A stretch of 64,000 nucleotides of DNA from Davidsoniella eucalypti (lineage: Eukaryota > Ascomycota > Sordariomycetes > Microascales > Ceratocystidaceae), in the NCBI GenBank assembly GCA_004009845.1, contig RMBW01000072.1, positions 124,001 to 188,000 on the forward strand. The letters run 5' to 3'. The notes below the pieces were generated by a model. That model ran no database searches and was not told the DNA's origin. It was given only the letters and a program-made list of their open reading frames with translations. Shown here one piece after another: positions 58,701-64,000 of the stretch (the first letter of the stretch is position 1; each line of letters begins with the position of its first letter). A program made the translations under genes and the position numbers.

Positions 58701-61700
58701 CTCTTGGCGATCATCCGGGTGAATGCTACCGTATGGATCAGCGGCAAGATCCTGTACTGAAAGCCCGCGGTAAGACAAATACCGACTGTTCACCCAGCCA
58801 ATCTCCCCTGTCTGACGCATGGCAACGAAAACCTGTGCTGGTAGGGAATCAAGAATCAAGCTCTTGAGCTTGTCGGATGGTGGAGCCATGGTAACAACCT
58901 GGGCGGGAATAGTAGTACCATTGGGAGAAGTTGCCTCGGGAAGTCCAGGCAGCACTTTGGAATTAACCGTGGCAGATTGTGGTAGCGTAGGGAACGAGGT
59001 GGCGAAGTCTGCGCCGTACGAGTGAAGGAGGCTGTGGCGTCGTTCATGGGGATTTCCAGAATTCAAGCGAGAATTTTCACGTCGAAGGGCTACAGGTCTT
59101 GGGGGCGGTACTGCGAACTGAAACTGAGGTGAGGATTGGGGTTGGGCAGTTAACGGAGATGTCGTATCATGGTTGTCTTGTGGAGGTGCAAGATCTCGGC
59201 CATTAGAAGAAGACGCATTAGTGACAGTAGCATTGGTTTGATGATGTGGTGGATGCGGAATGCGAAGTCTAGCAGGTGGAATAATTGGTCCCAATGAGCT
59301 GCGTCTTTGCTGAGCTAGAGAGTATTCTTCCGAAAAGAGACCAGCCCGCGTGAAAGGCGACGGGCTCGGTAAATTTAAAGCCGCAAGGGGAATTTGGGGA
59401 GAGGGGACTGCAGGAGAATCAATTCTAGATGGTGGCTCCGTTCCTGCTGCCATAGTTTGTGCGATGGAAGCGCCGGCAAAGTAACCATCGCCGCCGAGCA
59501 AGGCAGGACTTGTCTTCAGAGGTCGTTTATCCTTAGGCCCAAGAGCATCCTCAAATGAAGGCGTCGGAGCCGGCGAGCCTGCAGCACTACGTGAAACAGC
59601 CGACCACTCACTAGGGCTAGTGATGCTACCAGTCATCGACTGCTGTGATGTTGAATCGCCATTGGCAAGACTATCAGAAGGCATGAAGTAAGGAACGGGT
59701 GCTAACGGGTTGCCGTCAGAGCCTAAGCCACCGAATCCCATGGCGCCAGTTCGGCGGCTACGCAGACTAGCAAGTTCAGTAGCAAGCATCGAATACTGAC
59801 GACATAAAGAGAACGAATGGGCCAAATGGTGTGAAAGGCAATCCAGACTCTCCTTCAACTGCCTAGGGTATGGTATCACGGGCGATAGGAATGAAAGAAT
59901 AGCAATTGGCGGTGGCCTAGTCTTGCGCGAGATCGGCATGTTTCCGCCAATGATATGACGAGGAGCAGTGCCCGCAGAACTACGAGAACGACGATGAGAT
60001 CTTTCATCCAACGAGTTGGCATCGAGCTGGAACGACCCGTTGGATTTGTGGAAAAGAGCAAATGAGAGTGGAATATGGATTATCGACCATTTCGTCGAGT
60101 CTTCAGTCGAGCCAGTTGCGTCGTTTGAAGTCGCAGCATCAAAAGAAGACGCATCAAGGTTCGAGGTTTCGTCTCCGACGAGAACATCGACAAAAAATGG
60201 ATATTCCTTGCCATCAGATCTGCTTACGGGCGAGTCTGCCGGAGATTGGGTCCACGGAGAAGAGGCGGGATCGTGGTCATCGAGGGCAGATGGCGGCTGA
60301 TGTGCTCTGTCATCGGACTCTTCTGGAACGGAGATAATCCTCCCTGTGCCATTACGATCTCGCCCGTTACGATCACGAACACTCCGACTGCGACTTGGCC
60401 TATGGCCAGTAGTGGTGCCTCCTAAAATATCAGACAGTTGTGAGGTTGACTCTGTTTGTGGCAAACGGGGGCGCTTTAAGACTTCAGGGACTCCATTGGC
60501 GACACCATTAGATACATTAAAGGGTCGTGACTTAGGGGCCGGAGGGGAGCGTTCTTTTTTTGGTTCCCGTGGCACCCCAAAATGGCGTGATAGCTCGACA
60601 ACTTCGCCATGGTCTAGTACCATACGCACGCCATTGTTGTCGATTAGCGGGTCGGCTTCAAAGTCAAGGGCTTGTAACACAGGAAGCACACGACCCTTGG
60701 AGAACTCAGTGTGACTCCGTGGGAGGTCCCAGAGCGCAGTTGACGAAACGGGAGTCTGGATATCGTACTGCTCAAGAGCTTCCCGTTTAAGATTGGAGCT
60801 TTGAGGAGGCGGCGGCTCGCTTGTTCTATCGATAGATGGATAATGGCTGTGGCGTCGAAGAGCTGCCGCGGCACGTCTCGCGGATGGGTTGCGCGATAGA
60901 CCAGTGGCACCTTCGGTGTCAATTTCAGCGGTGTACGAATTCCTAGCGGAGAACGGTGGACGTGATAACGATTGGGACATTTGTTCGTCGATGTATGATC
61001 TTGACAACTGTGAAATGGGCGTACTTCCACTACTAGGCGGGTTCAAACTGCAGGTCTTCTGGCCCAAGTACCCCAGGCTAAAGGAATCCTTGTCGCGATC
61101 ACTGAAGGTGGCTTTCTGGCCCCAGGGCACGTTGTGGATGTCCGTAGGATCGGCGGGAACTGAAAGAGTGACTCGCTCGGCTTTGAACGAGTCAATCATG
61201 ATCTGCACGACAGTCTCCCACCATGAGTCAAGACCGGGCTCTGCAGTGAGCATCAATGATAGTTCGTTGATGTTCGGCATGGGATAGTCATAAAGGCTAG
61301 GATTATCATGGCGCGGCGACTTGGTGGCAGTTGGGTAGGCAGCAGATGACAGAGGAGTTGGCAGGCTATCATGGCGATCTTCAGATGTTGTGCCCGTAAT
61401 CGGAAGAGTATGCGCGCGAGTAAACGATGCCGAAGTGCGTGCTTTGAGGGACGGTAGAGTAGCGGCTGAACGTTCACGGCGCACCATTCGCGGAAACGGG
61501 TAGGACGGTGTTTGGGCAATTGAAGGAGTGTTTCCGGCACGAACTGTTCTTGCCGATTCGGTCGACGCGGTCGGGATATCGGAATTTTGTTCTGAATCTG
61601 ACTCTATTGATGCACTAGTGAAATCATAGTAAGCATGGTGTTGCTGTGCCTGTCGTAGAGGTAGTGACGTCACATGGCTTTGTGCAGGGGCCATATCCAC

Positions 61701-62387
61701 ATTCGCACCCACACTAGAACCAGCTGCACTAGGCAATGGATCTAAACCCGGACCTATACCCAGGCCGCCTAGCCTGGCTGGGATTTCATCCGCGGCTGGG
61801 CTTGGAATTGCAATTGCTGATGGTGTCACTGACTTCGTCGGTAGGGTTTCTGCAGAAGCAACAACGGGCGACGCTGACGAAGAGGAGTTTTGGACAGTGG
61901 GAGATTGGGTCTGGCGAGGGAGGTCCCCTGCAGGAACCGGCGATTTTGTCGATAATGAGGGTGAGCCTTGAGAGGACGGCGCTGATGATAGGATGGCAGT
62001 CGATGTAGAGAATGAGCGAAGCGGAGCTGATAAGACTGAATTTGGCGATACCGAAGAGGCGTTAATTGAGCTGATGACCGACGTCGCGTTTGTATTTAAA
62101 CTTGAGCTGGCCATTTTCTCCATTTGTATAGCCAGATTGCGGCTGTATTCGGACATTTGTGCTTGTGTATATGAGGCCGCTGCTGGCGATGGCGGCTTTT
62201 TCCCTGGACTACGAGGCCCGACAGATGGTTCCCGGGAGTCCAATGGCAAGAGCGATGAGGGGATCCATTGAGATGGCGATGTTGCTTTGATAGTTGAATT
62301 TGAATAGACTGACGAAGGCGACGAAACACAGGCGGTTGGGCTGTTGAGCGAGGCGTCGGGTGCGACGATCGGTGAAGGCGTAGACAT
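55732..62387 (-). CDS. Hybrid sensor histidine kinase with PAS domains and C-terminal receiver
   Basis: Two exons, 62387-56028 and 55950-55732, giving 2192 aa. A 77-nt intron splits the receiver at MVL|CDLHMPRKDG. The start is the first ATG (MSTPSPIVAP); a TTG extension to 62468 would add a hydrophobic stretch and is judged leader. Residues 1-370 are Ser-rich disordered. A GAF-like sequence is split, ~372-412 and ~727-875, by a disordered insert. PAS-type domains lie at ~1175-1295 and ~1305-1510. HisKA has His1538 in MSHEIRTPL. The ATPase has LNVIGNAIKF, DTGRGF and GSGLGL. A degenerate receiver-like segment lies at ~1899-2035. The true receiver has LLVEDNPVNRK, phospho-Asp2122 and TKP. It is a phosphorelay sensor; no transmembrane segment is seen, so a cytosolic input is likely. 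Confidence 0.93.
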
Positions 62388-64000
62388 GACGCTTCGGAAT
62401 AATATATAGGCTGAAAGTATAATGATTAGGAAGGGCGACAGGTTCCAGATGTAAGATAACGGTATCAATAATGCAACATGACTGGATCAAGGCCGTTGAG
62501 CGGCAAATGCTGATCAGTGTCGGTGACGACAACTGCAGTAAACGGCAGCGAAAACAACGGTAGTGAGCAGTATGGAGGGTAGTGTCTAAGATCTGGTCGA
62601 GACAGAAGATTCGAGGATGAAGCAGTTACAGATGAAGTGGGCTAAAGGGACCCTGAGGCCGGGCAACAAGTAAGCCTTGGACAGCCTGTTGATCAACTAT
62701 TATGGCGTGCAGACCGGCAGCAGCAAGGAAAAGTAACAGAACAAAAGCAGCAATGACGAGGGTGGCAAAGTCCGTAGTCGGGTAGCATAAAGCAGAGCAC
62801 GAAAAGCTAGTGGGAGATCGGGGGTTGTTGTTGTTGTTGTTGTTGTTGTATGTGTAAGATGGCGATGTGCTCGTTGGGTTGAAGAAGATGCAGGATACTA
62901 GCTAGCCAGCGGCAAAGAACGACTGTAACGAAGGGAAGAAGAAGACGGGGTGCTGAAATTATCAAATCGATCTGTAAAGCTATAGCTCAGCATACATAGA
63001 TGAAGAAGCAAACGAATGTTGATACCCGGTTTGTTGGCCGCGTTGAAAGAGGTTGCTGTGATTGAAAAGCGAATGGAAGATGGCTGGTCAGTGAAAGCGA
63101 GGCTGCTCTTGCTGCTGCTGCTGCTGCTGCTTCTTGCTTCTCTTGCTGAAGCTACTAGTAGCATTCAAGGTAGCAAAGGTAGTACTAGTAACAGTAGTAG
63201 GTAGCAGGTGAAAGAGGGAGAGAGAAGGAGAGCAAGGGCGAGAGAGATGGTCCAGGCTTTTTGGCGACGCAATGCAATGGGCCTTGACAATGGACCTGGC
63301 AGAGGTAGGACCCAGACAGCTCGCAGCGGGACAGCGGAGGTGATTGGTCTACAAGCAGCATCGGCTTGGACACGGCAGCAGGTTCAACGACGGCGAACGA
63401 GCAGTCGTCGTTAAGGCGTAGCGAGGAATTCGTGGGAAGGCGATTGTGGGCGACGTGGTTTTGGCGGGTCGCTGGCAGGTTGTTGTCGTCTGGGTCGTAT
63501 TCAGGTGCTAGGCGTAGATGGTGGGAGAGGACAACCGGATGAAAAGAGGCAAAGGCTGGTGTTGATGGTGTCTATTGCCTACGACGGGTTGTGTTGTTTA
63601 GGTTCCTGTCCCTTGAAGAGACCGTTCAGAGATAGCAGGTAGTTGCGGGAGATGCAGAGGGAAGGCGCCCCAAGGCTGAAGATCTGGGGGCAAACAAAAT
63701 AATGAAACAGGCGAAGGGTAGATAAAACAAAACAACAAATCAGACAGAATGCATGTATAAATGGTACAGATGTGGTGCACTGCGAGCCAGGTTCTCGATG
63801 CAAACGCAGCAACACTAGCAGATTCAAAGTAAACAATATATGTACAACTAGTTGTATGTATGAATGGGAGAAAAAACGGCAGTCTGGATATGAATGTTAT
63901 TGTCAGGAACTGAGCCCAAGATTCGGAGGGAACGAAAAATATAGATAATAAAAGGATTAAAAGGCAGGATAAAGCAAGAGGATTCGCCTCCAGATTCGGA
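62388..64000. other. Upstream region of the histidine kinase gene
   Basis: No ORF is supported to the window edge. It contains a (TTG)n run near 62824-62848 and a (CTG)n run near 63110-63130, and is probably promoter and long 5' leader of the minus-strand kinase gene. Confidence 0.5.
62824..62848. repeat. (TTG)n microsatellite
   Basis: About eight TTG units in the presumed 5' leader of the histidine kinase gene. Confidence 0.7.

Noticed and set aside
62388..62468. N-terminal hydrophobic extension of the histidine kinase
   Set aside because: Requires a TTG start; the first ATG at 62387 is in a normal context, so the stretch is treated as leader.

Overview
The window is nuclear DNA of a filamentous ascomycete (Pezizomycotina-type). 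The evidence is short GT-AG introns of about 56-165 nt (one of about 247 nt), many with CTAAC/ACTAAC-like branch sites, long Ser/Pro-rich disordered regions, TTAGGG-type telobox motifs between genes, and gene families typical of these fungi: a Pam17 import subunit, a very large hybrid histidine kinase and a Pezizomycotina one-TM membrane protein. The order or species cannot be fixed from the sequence.

Layout, left to right. A giant disordered protein of unknown function enters from the left edge (+). It converges on an M1 aminopeptidase/leukotriene A4 hydrolase homologue (-). Next comes a gene-poor stretch of about 9.8 kb (6.8-16.6 kb). It holds one small spliced Ser-rich gene and a 294-bp retroposon with target-site duplications. 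A small Cys-rich one-TM protein (+), glycogen debranching enzyme (-), an empty 3.8 kb, and NAD-dependent glycerol-3-phosphate dehydrogenase (-) follow. From 32 kb the genes are dense and alternate in strand: a membrane-anchored gamma-glutamylcyclotransferase-like protein (-), an unrecognised five-exon 726-aa protein (+), Pam17 (+), Uba4 (-, damaged by an assembly gap), Slx9 (+), a NEDD8/Ulp1-type protease (-), CCT gamma (+), a PRKRIP1/DUF1168 splicing factor (-), a histidine phosphatase with a long disordered tail (+) and a 2192-aa hybrid histidine kinase (-).

Most genes are unrelated housekeeping functions: glycogen breakdown, glycerol synthesis, mitochondrial import, tRNA thiolation/urmylation, ribosome assembly, deneddylation, protein folding and splicing. 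I see no biosynthetic cluster, CRISPR array, rRNA or convincing tRNA. The most notable items are a two-member family of short poly(A) retroposons with perfect target-site duplications, a 386-bp duplication around the N-gap that breaks uba4 and looks like an assembly artefact, a 15-nt microexon in the deneddylase gene, two in-frame starts in the aminopeptidase that suggest dual targeting, a degenerate second receiver domain and split GAF region in the histidine kinase, and a run of three adjacent perfect hairpins in an otherwise empty intergenic region.

Exon coordinates were worked out by hand from splice consensus, reading frame and family expectations. CDS spans below include introns, and exon limits are given in the evidence text.
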